Below are positions 32,952 through 41,324 of a stretch of DNA of 64,000 nt, one piece after another (the stretch's first letter is position 1; every line of letters starts with the position of its first letter). The notes beneath the pieces were generated by a model that had not been told where the DNA came from, made no database searches, and saw only the letters and a list, made by a program, of their open reading frames with translations. Origin of the DNA: Sphingomonadales bacterium UBA2369 (GTDB lineage: Bacteria > Pseudomonadota > Alphaproteobacteria > Sphingomonadales > Sphingomonadaceae); contig DDTH01000011.1 of assembly GCA_002344055.1 (NCBI GenBank), forward strand, positions 235,748 to 299,747, in the 5' to 3' direction. The position numbers were made by a program, and so were the translations under genes.

Positions 32952-35108
32952 ATGCGCCTGTTGCCACTCGCCTTGCTCGCCGCTTTCGCCACCCCGCTTT
33001 TCGCCCAACCCGTGTCCCAAAGAGGCCCGATGACCAAGCCAGCCGATCTTCCCGCCGCGCCCCGCGCCGAGCAGCGCCCGCACAGCTATGAGCGCCACGG
33101 CGTTACCGTGCAGGACAATTATGCGTGGCTGCGCGATTCGTCCTACCCGGTCGTCGATGACGCGGACGTGCTGAACTATCTCAAGGCGGAGAATGCCTAT
33201 TTCGAGGCGGCGATGGCGCCGCACCAGCCGCTGATCGAGACCCTGTTCCAGGAGATGCGCGGGCGGATCAAGGAGGACGACGCCTCCGTGCCCGTGAAGG
33301 ACGGCGACTGGCTCTATTGGTGGGCGTTCGACACTGGCGCGCAGTACCGCAAATGGTTCCGGCGGCCGGCCGCGGGCGGCGAAGCCCGGGTGATCTATGA
33401 CGAGCCGCGCGAGGCCGAGGGGAAGGAATATTTCCGGCTGGGCGCGATGACGATCAGCCCGGACGGCCGCCGCGCCGCGATCCTCGTGGACGATGACGGC
33501 TCCGAGCGGTTCGCGCTGAAGATCCGCGATCTCGCCACCGGCCAGGATGTGGAGACGGTGACCGAGGTGGGCATCGGCGAGCCGGTCTGGACCGCCGACA
33601 GCCAGGGCGTCGTCTATACCGAGGTGAACGAGAATTGGCGCAGCTATCGCGCCCGTTTGCACCGACTGGGCCGGCCGCCGGCCGAAGACCGGACCTTGTA
33701 CGAGGAGACCGAGAATATCGCTTTCTCGGTCGGCGTCGGGAAGACGCAGGACCGGCGCTGGATCGTCATCCAGACCGGCGAGAACAGTTCGAACGAGACC
33801 CGGCTGGTCCCGGCGGACAATCCCGAGGCGGCGCCGATCCTGGTCGCGGCGCGGCGGCCGGATATCCAATATTCCATCGATTCAGCGCACGGGAAATTGT
33901 GGATCCTGACCAATGACGACCACATCAATTTCCGCATCGCCGAGGCCGATCCGGCGCGGCCGGGCGAGTGGCGCACCGTCATCGCTGGCTCGGATGAAGT
34001 CTATCTGCGCGGCATCTCCTCGTTCCGCGACCATCTGGTGATCAGCGAGCGAGTGAACGGCCTCGATCAGGTGCGGCTGCGCGCATATGATGGCAGCGAG
34101 GAGCGGGTGCCGTTCCGGGAGGCGAGCTACACCGCCAGCCCCGCCGGAAATGCGGAATATGCGCCGGCGGCTTACCGGCTGTCCTACAGCTCGATGGTCA
34201 CGCCGCCGACCGTCTATGACTATCACCCGGCCGACGACCGGCTGGAGGTGCTGAAGGTCCAGGAAATCCCGTCGGGCTACGACCCGAGCCAGTACGTTAC
34301 CGAGCGGCTGATGATCCCCTCGCGCGACGGCAAGCTGGTTCCGGTGTCGCTCGTCCATCGCCGCGGCTTCGAGCGCAACGGGCAGGCGCCGCTCTTCCTC
34401 TACGCTTATGGCGCCTATGGCTATGCCGTTCCGCCCGCCTTCAATGCCAACCGCCTGAGCCTGGTCGATCGCGGCTACACCGTCGCCATCGCCCACATAA
34501 GGGGCGGCGACGATCTGGGTTACGGCTGGTATCTGCAGGGCAAGCTGAACCAGCGCACCAACACGTTCAACGACTTCGTTGACGTGGCGAAGGGGCTGAT
34601 CGAGCAGCGCTACACCAGCGCGGGCCGGATCGCGATCTCCGGCGGCTCGGCGGGCGGCGAATTAATGGGCGCGGTGGTCAATAGCGATCCGGAGCTGTGG
34701 GGCGCGGTGGTGGCCGATGTGCCGTTCGTGGATGTGGTCAACACCATGCTGGACGATACTTTGCCGCTGACCCCGGGCGAGTGGAACGAATGGGGCAATC
34801 CGATCACGGACGCGCAAGCCTTCCGCTACATGCTGAGCTACAGCCCCTACGACAATGTGCGGGCGCAGGCTTACCCGCCGATGTTCATCACCGGCGGCCT
34901 GAACGACCCGCGCGTCACCTATTGGGAGCCGGCCAAGTGGAATGCGCGGCTGCGCGAGCTGCGGACCGACAACAATCTGCAACTGATGAAGATCAATATG
35001 GGCGCGGGCCATGGCGGCCAGTCGGGGCGCTGGAGCGCGCTGCGCGAGGTGGCGGAATCCTACGCCTTCATGCTGACCCAGAATGCGGGCGGCACCGGCG
35101 CGCGCTAA
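32952..35108 (+). CDS. Secreted prolyl oligopeptidase / oligopeptidase B (S9A)
   Basis: 718 aa. A signal peptide (MRLLPLALLAAFATPLFAQ) precedes a beta-propeller (about 90-420) and the hydrolase domain. Triad: S566 in SGGSAGGELMG, D652 in GLNDPRV and H687 in GAGHGGQSGR. The GGSAGG motif and overall length match oligopeptidase B (PtrB), which cuts after Arg/Lys, rather than prolyl endopeptidase; specificity is inferred. It diverges from the aminopeptidase P gene. Confidence 0.9.
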   Translation: MRLLPLALLAAFATPLFAQPVSQRGPMTKPADLPAAPRAEQRPHSYERHGVTVQDNYAWLRDSSYPVVDDADVLNYLKAENAYFEAAMAPHQPLIETLFQEMRGRIKEDDASVPVKDGDWLYWWAFDTGAQYRKWFRRPAAGGEARVIYDEPREAEGKEYFRLGAMTISPDGRRAAILVDDDGSERFALKIRDLATGQDVETVTEVGIGEPVWTADSQGVVYTEVNENWRSYRARLHRLGRPPAEDRTLYEETENIAFSVGVGKTQDRRWIVIQTGENSSNETRLVPADNPEAAPILVAARRPDIQYSIDSAHGKLWILTNDDHINFRIAEADPARPGEWRTVIAGSDEVYLRGISSFRDHLVISERVNGLDQVRLRAYDGSEERVPFREASYTASPAGNAEYAPAAYRLSYSSMVTPPTVYDYHPADDRLEVLKVQEIPSGYDPSQYVTERLMIPSRDGKLVPVSLVHRRGFERNGQAPLFLYAYGAYGYAVPPAFNANRLSLVDRGYTVAIAHIRGGDDLGYGWYLQGKLNQRTNTFNDFVDVAKGLIEQRYTSAGRIAISGGSAGGELMGAVVNSDPELWGAVVADVPFVDVVNTMLDDTLPLTPGEWNEWGNPITDAQAFRYMLSYSPYDNVRAQAYPPMFITGGLNDPRVTYWEPAKWNARLRELRTDNNLQLMKINMGAGHGGQSGRWSALREVAESYAFMLTQNAGGTGAR

Positions 35109-35124
35109 GGCAGGAGAAACGACG

Positions 35125-35694
35125 ATGCTGGTGAAATGGCTGGTTCCAGTCGCGGGCGCGGCGCTCGCCACGACGGCGGTCGCACAGGATTACACGCCTG
35201 CCCCGCCGCAGATTCAAGGCGAGATCACGATGAGCGACGATGCGGACGGCGAGGGCCGCCGCTATGACGATTATCCGGTCGAACTGGTGCGCGGGCAGCG
35301 CATCATGATCACCGCCGCGCCCGCCGCAGGCAGCCGGGTCGTGCCGCATATCGAATTGTTCGCGCATGGTGGGCCGACGCCGCTCTCCCGCCGGCCGGCC
35401 GAAGGCGATGCGCGCACCGCGCGGCTGGGCTTCACCGCGCCATCGACGGGTGTGTTCACCATCCGCGTCGTTTCGGGCAGCCCGGCGGCCGGGCGCTACA
35501 CGCTCGCCATCCGGCACAATCCGGCCCCTTCCATCACGCGCAACCCGGTCACCGGGGGACCACGCGGCGCCGTCATCGGTTCGCCCGCGCCGCCGATCCC
35601 CACCGACCCCGTCGAACCGGTCGGCAGCGGCGTCGGCTCGGGTCCCCTGTCGCGCTTCATCATCTGCCCGGGCCACCCGCGCTGCCCGCGATGA
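35125..35694 (+). CDS. Hypothetical periplasmic protein, pre-peptidase-like beta domain
   Basis: 189 aa from ATG 35125 with CAGGAG upstream. Signal peptide ends VAQ (about residue 21). The domain GEITMSDDADGEGRRYDDYPVEL and STGVFTIRVVSGSPAAGRYTL recalls bacterial pre-peptidase C-terminal (PPC) beta-sandwiches that occur with secreted proteases. The Pro-rich tail ends in ICPGHPRCPR. It lies 17 bases after the oligopeptidase stop, so it may be an accessory to that enzyme. Confidence 0.7.
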   Translation: MLVKWLVPVAGAALATTAVAQDYTPAPPQIQGEITMSDDADGEGRRYDDYPVELVRGQRIMITAAPAAGSRVVPHIELFAHGGPTPLSRRPAEGDARTARLGFTAPSTGVFTIRVVSGSPAAGRYTLAIRHNPAPSITRNPVTGGPRGAVIGSPAPPIPTDPVEPVGSGVGSGPLSRFIICPGHPRCPR

Positions 35695-36083
35695 ACGGGT
35701 TCGCGCGCAGCTTCACGGCGGCACCGGAGCATATCGACGAGCTCGGACATGTGAACAATGCCGTGTGGGTGCAGTGGATCCAACGCCTCGCGACCGACCA
35801 TTGGTATGCGCTTGCCGATCCGGCCGATGCGGAGCTCTATATCTGGGTGATCACCCGGCATGAGATCGACTATCTGCGGCCGTTGCTGGTCGGCGAGACG
35901 GCGCATGGCCGCACCTGGGTCGGCGACGAGCCGCGCGGGGCGCGGTTCGACCGGTTGATGGAATTCACCGGCGCGGACGGGAAGACGTTGCTGAAGGCGC
36001 GGACGACCTGGGCGATCATCGACAAGGCAAGCGGACGGCCGATCCGGGTGCCTCCCGCAATCGTCGAGCGGTTCCGGGGCTAA
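35691..36083 (+). CDS. Hot-dog fold acyl-CoA thioesterase
   Basis: 130 aa. The 4HBT signature is at HIDELGHVNNAVWVQWI, with the usual Asp replaced in part by D-E-L-G-H as in FatB/YbgC-like enzymes. LRPLLVGETAHGRTWV and KARTTWAIID complete the fold. Substrate unknown. Start overlaps the previous stop (ATGA) and the stop overlaps the convergent hydrolase gene. Confidence 0.85.
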   Translation: MNGFARSFTAAPEHIDELGHVNNAVWVQWIQRLATDHWYALADPADAELYIWVITRHEIDYLRPLLVGETAHGRTWVGDEPRGARFDRLMEFTGADGKTLLKARTTWAIIDKASGRPIRVPPAIVERFRG

Positions 36084-36874
36084 CGCTCCAGCTGCTCGAG
36101 CACTTTGCGCAGCACATCCTTGTTGGTCATGTAGCCGATGTGGCTGCAATTGACCTGGATCTGGCGGTCGGACTCATTGGGCGCGCCGCGGGCGCAGACC
36201 GGGGCGACGATGCCGTCGCCGCGTGACCACAAAGCCGTGGTCGGCACTGGCGGCTTTTCGTTGAGTTTCACGTCGAACGGGGTCTGATCGACCGGATAGC
36301 CGGCGACCTTTTCATAGGTGCGCCACAGGTTGTTCGCGCGCGGATCGCCGGAGAAAGGCGTGCCCATGGTGATGACCTTGGCGATCTTTTCCGGCTTCAG
36401 CTTGGCGACCTCGCGCGCGTAGAGGCCACCGAAGCTCCAGCCGAGGATGATGATCTTGCCGTCGCCGGCAATCTGATCGACCAGCCGCTCCACCTCGGCC
36501 AGCATGTTGCGGCAGGCGCCCTTGTTGGTGCCGAGGCCCCAGCCATGCACTTCCCAGCCGCGCGCGGTGAGCGCCTCGCGGAACGGTTTGGTGCTGAGGT
36601 CGCTGGCCAGGAAACCGGGCAGGACCAGGACCGGCGGGCGGTCGCAGCCGGGCGCGCGGGTCGGCTGGATCGGCGGGGTGCGGATGGCCTTGAGGCGCAT
36701 GTCGCACCAGGCGGCGACCTCGCGCAAAGCCAGCGCCTTGTTCGGCGGCTGCCGGTCGCGTTCGCGGCGGCGGGCAATATCGTCCAGGCTGGTGCCCCCG
36801 CGCAGCAGCGCAAGCTGGGCCAAGGCCACCGCCTTGGCACGCGCCGCCACGGGAAGGCCCGCCGGCTGCTTCAC
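36080..36874 (-). CDS. Alpha/beta-hydrolase
   Basis: 264 aa. Core begins PVLVLPGFLASDLST; nucleophile elbow ILGWSFGGLYAREVA; acid and base likely in LWSRGDGIVAP and NCSHIGYMTN near the C-terminus. Layout is like triacylglycerol lipase/PGAP1-type hydrolases. No signal peptide. Start overlaps the serS stop by ATGA, so it is co-transcribed with serS. Confidence 0.82.
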   Translation of the reverse strand: MKQPAGLPVAARAKAVALAQLALLRGGTSLDDIARRRERDRQPPNKALALREVAAWCDMRLKAIRTPPIQPTRAPGCDRPPVLVLPGFLASDLSTKPFREALTARGWEVHGWGLGTNKGACRNMLAEVERLVDQIAGDGKIIILGWSFGGLYAREVAKLKPEKIAKVITMGTPFSGDPRANNLWRTYEKVAGYPVDQTPFDVKLNEKPPVPTTALWSRGDGIVAPVCARGAPNESDRQIQVNCSHIGYMTNKDVLRKVLEQLER

Positions 36875-38130
36875 AGATATTCGCCGCCCATCAGGGACTG
36901 AAGCGCCGCCGGGAGACGGACGCGGCCGTCTTCGGTCTGGTGATTTTCGAGCAGGGGCACGAGGATGCGGGGCGACGCGAGCGCGGTATTGTTCAGCGTG
37001 TGGACGAAGCGGACCTTCCGCTCCTCATCCCGCCAGCGCAGGTTCGCCCGGCGCGCTTGCCAGTCGTGCAGCGTCGAGCAGCTGTGCGTCTCGCGATATT
37101 TGCCAAGGCTGGGCACCCAGCTCTCGATATCGTTCATCCGGAACTTGCCCGTCCCCATATCCCCGGTCGAAGTCTCGATCACTTGATAGGGAATTTCAAG
37201 CGCCTGCAGCATCGCTTCGGCGTGATGCAGCAGCTGCTGGTGCCACTTCGCGCTCTCGTCGGCGTCGTCGCGGCAGATGATGTACTGCTCCAGCTTGTAG
37301 AATTGGTGGACCCGCAGCAGGCCGCGCACGTCGCGCCCGGCGCTGCCCGCCTCGCGCCGGAAGCAGGGCGAATAGCCGGCATAGAGGATGGGGAGCTTGT
37401 CCGCTTCGATGATCTCGCCGCTGTGCAGGCCGGTCAAAGCGATCTCGCCGGTGCCCGCCAGATACAGATCGTCGGCGGGGACGTGATAGGCCTCTTCCTC
37501 ATGGCCCGGAAAATGGCCGGTGCCGACAAAAGCCTGCGGGCGCGCCAGCGCCGGGACGGTCATCAAAGTGAAGCCCGCCGCTTCCAGCCGCTGCATCGCC
37601 CAGACCATCAGCATCTGTTCGAGCAGGGCCAGCCGGCCCTTCAGGCAATAAGTGCGCGAGCCGGAAACCTGGGTGATCCGGGCGAGATCGGCCCAGTCAT
37701 TCTTCTCCATCAAGGCGACATGATCGAGCGGCTCGAAATCGAATTCGCGCACCGCGCCTTCGGTGCGGATCACGGTGTTGAACGACTCGTCCGGGCCGAC
37801 CGGCGCGCCGTCCCAGGGGATGTTCGGCACGCGCAGCAACATCGCCTGCAACTCATCCTCGGCCGCCTTGGATGCCTCTTCCGCCGCCGCGATCTCGCCG
37901 GAAATCGCCTTGGAGCGGGCGCCGAGTCCGGCTTTCTCCTCGGGCGCGGCATCCTTGAAGCGGCTGCTGATCTCGTTGCGCTCGGTGCGCAGGCCGTCCG
38001 CGCGCGTCTTCGCCTCGCGCACCGCGCCGTCCACCGCGAGCAGCCGGTCGACGTCGAGCGTCACATTCTTCGCCGCCGCGGCCGCCTTCACGGCATCGGG
38101 ATTGTCACGGATGAAGGCGAGGCTGAGCAA
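36871..38130 (-). CDS. serS: Seryl-tRNA synthetase
   Basis: 419 aa. An N-terminal coiled-coil arm (about 25-105) is followed by the class II core: LAGTGEIALTGLHSGE, motif 2 YSPCFRREAGSAGRDVRGLLRVHQF and motif 3 NTALASPRILVPLLENHQ. CSTLHDWQARRANLRWR and the TGDMGTGKFRMNDIE segment differ from the E. coli type and look like the subgroup found in some other phyla. It is probably the housekeeping enzyme, since none other is in view. It is first of a serS-hydrolase pair. Confidence 0.93.
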   Translation of the reverse strand: MLSLAFIRDNPDAVKAAAAAKNVTLDVDRLLAVDGAVREAKTRADGLRTERNEISSRFKDAAPEEKAGLGARSKAISGEIAAAEEASKAAEDELQAMLLRVPNIPWDGAPVGPDESFNTVIRTEGAVREFDFEPLDHVALMEKNDWADLARITQVSGSRTYCLKGRLALLEQMLMVWAMQRLEAAGFTLMTVPALARPQAFVGTGHFPGHEEEAYHVPADDLYLAGTGEIALTGLHSGEIIEADKLPILYAGYSPCFRREAGSAGRDVRGLLRVHQFYKLEQYIICRDDADESAKWHQQLLHHAEAMLQALEIPYQVIETSTGDMGTGKFRMNDIESWVPSLGKYRETHSCSTLHDWQARRANLRWRDEERKVRFVHTLNNTALASPRILVPLLENHQTEDGRVRLPAALQSLMGGEYL

Positions 38131-38192
38131 GGGAGCGGACTCCGGTCAAAGTTCAAAAGCGGGCCGCCTGATGCGACCGTAATCGCGAAAGA

Positions 38193-38651
38193 TCAATCGC
38201 GCGCGAGGTGGAGCACTTCCTCGCGTACCTTCACGACACGGATCGCGATGCTGATCTCGGCGAGAAACAGCAGCAAACCGACGACCAGGGTCGCCATCGC
38301 CGTGATGAAGAGGGCCGACACCCAGTCCGCATGGCCCGCCGCGTTCAGGAATTCGACAAAGAGCAGGATGACCAGCAGGCAGATCAGGATGCCGCCCGCC
38401 GTAATGAAGCCGACCGAGGCGTGGCACAATTTCATCCGCCGCCCGAGCGAGCCGAGCTCCGTCACGGCGAGGCTGCGCTCCTCGCCCGGCTCGGCCGGAA
38501 AATTCTTCTCCAGGTCCCGCGCGCGGTCGATGATGCGCGCCAGCCGCACCGCGACCACGTTGAGCAGATTGCCGATCGCCACCAGAATCAGCGCCGGCGC
38601 AACGGCGAGCTGGATCGCCTGACCAATCTCCGAAGTCACTTGAGGCATCAT
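38193..38651 (-). CDS. DUF2721 membrane protein
   Basis: 152 aa. Helices at about 14-38, 75-102 and 108-134; opening IGQAIQLAVAPALILVAIGNLLNVV and the RxxRIIDRARDLE stretch match DUF2721, a small integral membrane family of unknown function. ATG 38651, with a second ATG one codon later. It is upstream of serS, 62 bases away, on the same strand. Confidence 0.85.
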   Translation of the reverse strand: MMPQVTSEIGQAIQLAVAPALILVAIGNLLNVVAVRLARIIDRARDLEKNFPAEPGEERSLAVTELGSLGRRMKLCHASVGFITAGGILICLLVILLFVEFLNAAGHADWVSALFITAMATLVVGLLLFLAEISIAIRVVKVREEVLHLARD

Positions 38652-38703
38652 TGCGGCGGCGTAGCATCCGCAATCCTATCGCGGAAGCGGCCAAGAATCC
38701 TTA

Positions 38704-39225
38704 CTAGCGCAGGATCATCTCGCTGCCGCTCATGCGCACTTCCTCGAGCCGGGAGAGATAGGTCTGGCCGAGCAAAGAGACTTCCAGCCCTTCCAGCACC
38801 ACCCCGTCCAGATTGCGGACCTCACGGCCATCGACGGCGATGCGGGAGATGGTGACGGGATGGCCGCGCACCGGGCCGCTCGCGCCCGTGCCGATCACCG
38901 CGAACCTTGCCGGGTCCACCATGATCCCGGCCCGCCGCGCATCCTCCTGGGTCAGCGCCACCGTGCTCGCGCCGGTATCGACCACCAGCCGGATCGGCTG
39001 CCCGTTCACCTGCGCCGCCGCGTAGAAATGGCCGTTCGCCTCGCGGGCCAGCCGCGTCTCCCCGCCCCAGCGCGCGGCCTGCTGCGGCGTGGCGGGTCTG
39101 GACGCAGGCTTCGCGGCCTTCTCTGCCTTGGGCGGCTCGACCGGCGCATCCGACACATGCTCGAACGGCGTGGCCAGGCCAATGGCCAGCCCGCCGGCGA
39201 TCACGAGGAAAAGCGCGCCCTTCAT
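38704..39225 (-). CDS. Retropepsin-like aspartic protease (clan AA, TIGR02281 type)
   Basis: 173 aa. A single N-terminal membrane segment (about 4-19), a Lys/Pro/Ala linker, then a retropepsin fold with the active-site motif VVDTGASTVAL and a downstream LLGQTYLSRLEEV. One domain of this type dimerises. The protein is tethered to the inner membrane facing the periplasm. Related alphaproteobacterial proteins are close to ispG as here; their substrate is not established. Confidence 0.88.
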   Translation of the reverse strand: MKGALFLVIAGGLAIGLATPFEHVSDAPVEPPKAEKAAKPASRPATPQQAARWGGETRLAREANGHFYAAAQVNGQPIRLVVDTGASTVALTQEDARRAGIMVDPARFAVIGTGASGPVRGHPVTISRIAVDGREVRNLDGVVLEGLEVSLLGQTYLSRLEEVRMSGSEMILR

Positions 39226-39273
39226 GCCGTGGCCTTAGCGCGCGCGGGGCTTCGGCCCGGTGAAGGGCGATGG

Positions 39274-39621
39274 TTAACGGCCGTTCGGGTTGGCGCTCGT
39301 CGTCGGAGCAGGTTCGGAGATAAAGCCGATGCGATGAAACCCAAGCCGCTGAAGAGCAAAGATTACGCCACCAATGCAGCGATAAGGCGTGTTGCCGATA
39401 CCTGTGATGTGGACCTCGCGCCGTCGGTCCACCCCAGCAAGCCGCGATTGTAGTTCCTCGACGGCTACGCGCTGGTCCGGATAGCTCTCGTGATCGATTG
39501 TAATGGGACACGACCGACCGTCATAATCGCCGATGGCCACAGCCAGCGGCCGCATCGCCGGTGAGGTGGTCGCGCAGCCTGCGATCACCAGCGCAATGAT
39601 CAGCAGCACGCGCGATCGCAT
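39274..39621 (-). CDS. Putative lipoprotein with ExbD/TolR-like periplasmic domain
   Basis: 115 aa. Signal peptide with lipobox VIAGC (C16). The mature part ends REVHITGIGNTPYRCIGGVI then ALQRLGFHRIGFISEP, which has the spacing of the ExbD/TolR C-terminal domain (D.x.PY....V..AL...G...V.L.TE). The N-terminal membrane helix of ExbD is replaced by a lipid anchor. The ATG is 7 bases after the ispG stop, with GGAG inside the end of ispG. Similarity was judged by eye only. Confidence 0.6.
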   Translation of the reverse strand: MRSRVLLIIALVIAGCATTSPAMRPLAVAIGDYDGRSCPITIDHESYPDQRVAVEELQSRLAGVDRRREVHITGIGNTPYRCIGGVIFALQRLGFHRIGFISEPAPTTSANPNGR

Positions 39622-39628
39622 GTCGATC

Positions 39629-40753
39629 TCACTCCGCCGCCACCGGCACAGCTTCGCTCGCCGCCTCGATCTCCGCGGCCTTGGCTTCGACCAGCTTGAC
39701 GATGTGGTCGATCATGCCGGCATCCTGGACATGATGGTCAGTGACGCCCGACAGATAGACCATATGCTTGCCGCCGCCGCCGCCGGTGATGCCGATGTCG
39801 GTTTCCCGCGCTTCGCCGGGGCCGTTGACGACGCAGCCGAGCACCGAGAGGCTCATCGGCGTGCGGATGTGCTGGAGCCGTTCCTCCAGCGCCTGCACGG
39901 TGCGGATCACGTCGAAGCCCTGCCGCGCGCAGCTGGGACAGGAGATCACGCGCACACCGCGATTGCGGATGCCGAGCGCCTTCAGGATTTCGAAGCCGAC
40001 GCGGACTTCCTCCTCCGGCTCGGCCGAGAGGGAGACGCGGATCGTGTCGCCGATGCCGTACCAGAGCAGGCTGCCGATCCCGATCGAGGATTTGACCGTG
40101 CCGCCGACGAAGCCGCCCGCTTCGGTAATGCCGAGATGCAGCGGGCAATCGACCTGCTCGGCCAGCTGCTGATAAGCGGCGACGGCGAGGAAGAGGTCGC
40201 TGGCCTTCACCGCGACCTTGAATTCGTGAAAGTCGCGGTCCTGCAGCAGCTTGATATGGTCGAGCGCGGATTCCACGAGTGCCTCGGGGCAAGGCTCGCC
40301 ATATTTCTCGAGAAGGTCCTTCTCCAGCGACCCGGCGTTCACGCCGATGCGGATCGCGCAGCCATTGGCCTTGGCGGCGTTGACGACCTCATTCACCCGC
40401 TCGGCGCTGCCGATATTGCCGGGATTGATGCGCAGGCAGGCCGCGCCTGCATCCGCCGCCTCGAGCGCGCGCTTATAGTGGAAATGGATGTCGGCGACGA
40501 TCGGCACGCGGGCCGCGCGGACGATCTGCTTCAGCGCGGCGGTGCTGTCCGTGTCCGGGCAACTCACGCGGATGATGTCCACGCCCGCATCCTCGCAGCG
40601 GCGGATCTGGTCGATCGTCGCGCGCGGATCGCTGGTCGGCGTGTTGGTCATGGTCTGGACGGTCACGGGCGCATCGCCGCCGACCGGCACGTTGCCGACC
40701 ATGATCTGCCGCGAGGCGCGGCGGTGAATGTCTCTCCAGGGGCGAACGGACAT
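39629..40753 (-). CDS. ispG: 4-hydroxy-3-methylbut-2-enyl diphosphate synthase IspG (GcpE)
   Basis: 374 aa from ATG 40753 (MSVRPWRDIHRRASRQIMVG). TIM-barrel start APVTVQTMTNTPTSD, and the C-terminal 4Fe-4S ligands CPSCARQGFDV and LGCVVNGPGEA are present. IspG performs the penultimate step of the MEP isoprenoid pathway. The frame stays open upstream to 41242 and beyond (see the HTH remnant), but the family start and conserved N-terminus support 40753. Confidence 0.95.
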   Translation of the reverse strand: MSVRPWRDIHRRASRQIMVGNVPVGGDAPVTVQTMTNTPTSDPRATIDQIRRCEDAGVDIIRVSCPDTDSTAALKQIVRAARVPIVADIHFHYKRALEAADAGAACLRINPGNIGSAERVNEVVNAAKANGCAIRIGVNAGSLEKDLLEKYGEPCPEALVESALDHIKLLQDRDFHEFKVAVKASDLFLAVAAYQQLAEQVDCPLHLGITEAGGFVGGTVKSSIGIGSLLWYGIGDTIRVSLSAEPEEEVRVGFEILKALGIRNRGVRVISCPSCARQGFDVIRTVQALEERLQHIRTPMSLSVLGCVVNGPGEARETDIGITGGGGGKHMVYLSGVTDHHVQDAGMIDHIVKLVEAKAAEIEAASEAVPVAAE

Positions 40754-41242
40754 GGGGCCTCTATAGCATGGCGGCGACGCGATGGGAGCGGCAGCCGGCG
40801 CGCGGCCCACATAGGGGCTTCGCGTGACAATTGCAGCGCCCCGCATGCGGCCGGAAGGTTCCTGAGGTGCTGAAGGTTCACACCCCATGGCGAAAAAATC
40901 GCGGGAACCTTCCGCATCACCTTTGCGCGCGCGGCGGAGCGCGGCTTCCGCCCGCCGCAGCTCCGCCGCGAAGCCATAAGCGGCGCTGAGCGCGCGGGAG
41001 AAGGAAGCGCCATCCGGGCGGCGGGTGAGGCGCGCGGCGCTCTGGCGGGTGCGGCCGGCGAGCGCGGCGGCCTGGCTGGCATTGCCGGTCAGCGCGATCG
41101 CGGCGACGTAGCGGCGCTGGATGGCGGGGCTCCAGCCGTCTTTGCGGGCGCGGAGGCGAACGGGCGTGAAGCAGGTGGGCGAGGCGGGATCGCGGGTGGC
41201 GGCCTCGAGCAGAGCGAGGCGTTCGATGGTGTGCTGGTCCAT
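40754..41242 (-). pseudogene. Helix-turn-helix ORF remnant without its own stop, in frame with ispG
   Basis: From ATG 41242 the sequence MDQHTIERLALLEAA runs through ARKDGWSPAIQRRYVAAIA and GNASQAAALAGRTRQSAARL, which fits a family of short sphingomonad HTH proteins (DGW..RQ..F...L...G....A....G....A). After about residue 110 the similarity fades and the frame enters the ispG start region with no stop. It may be a 3'-truncated gene whose remains are read in frame, or an N-terminal extension of IspG; I think decay more likely. Confidence 0.5.
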
Positions 41243-41324
41243 CCACGAGGATAGATCAGCTGGAATCCTATCGGGCAAGCGCGTGTGTCTTGTCCGGCTA
41301 ATACGGCTGCGTTAGCCTGCGCCC

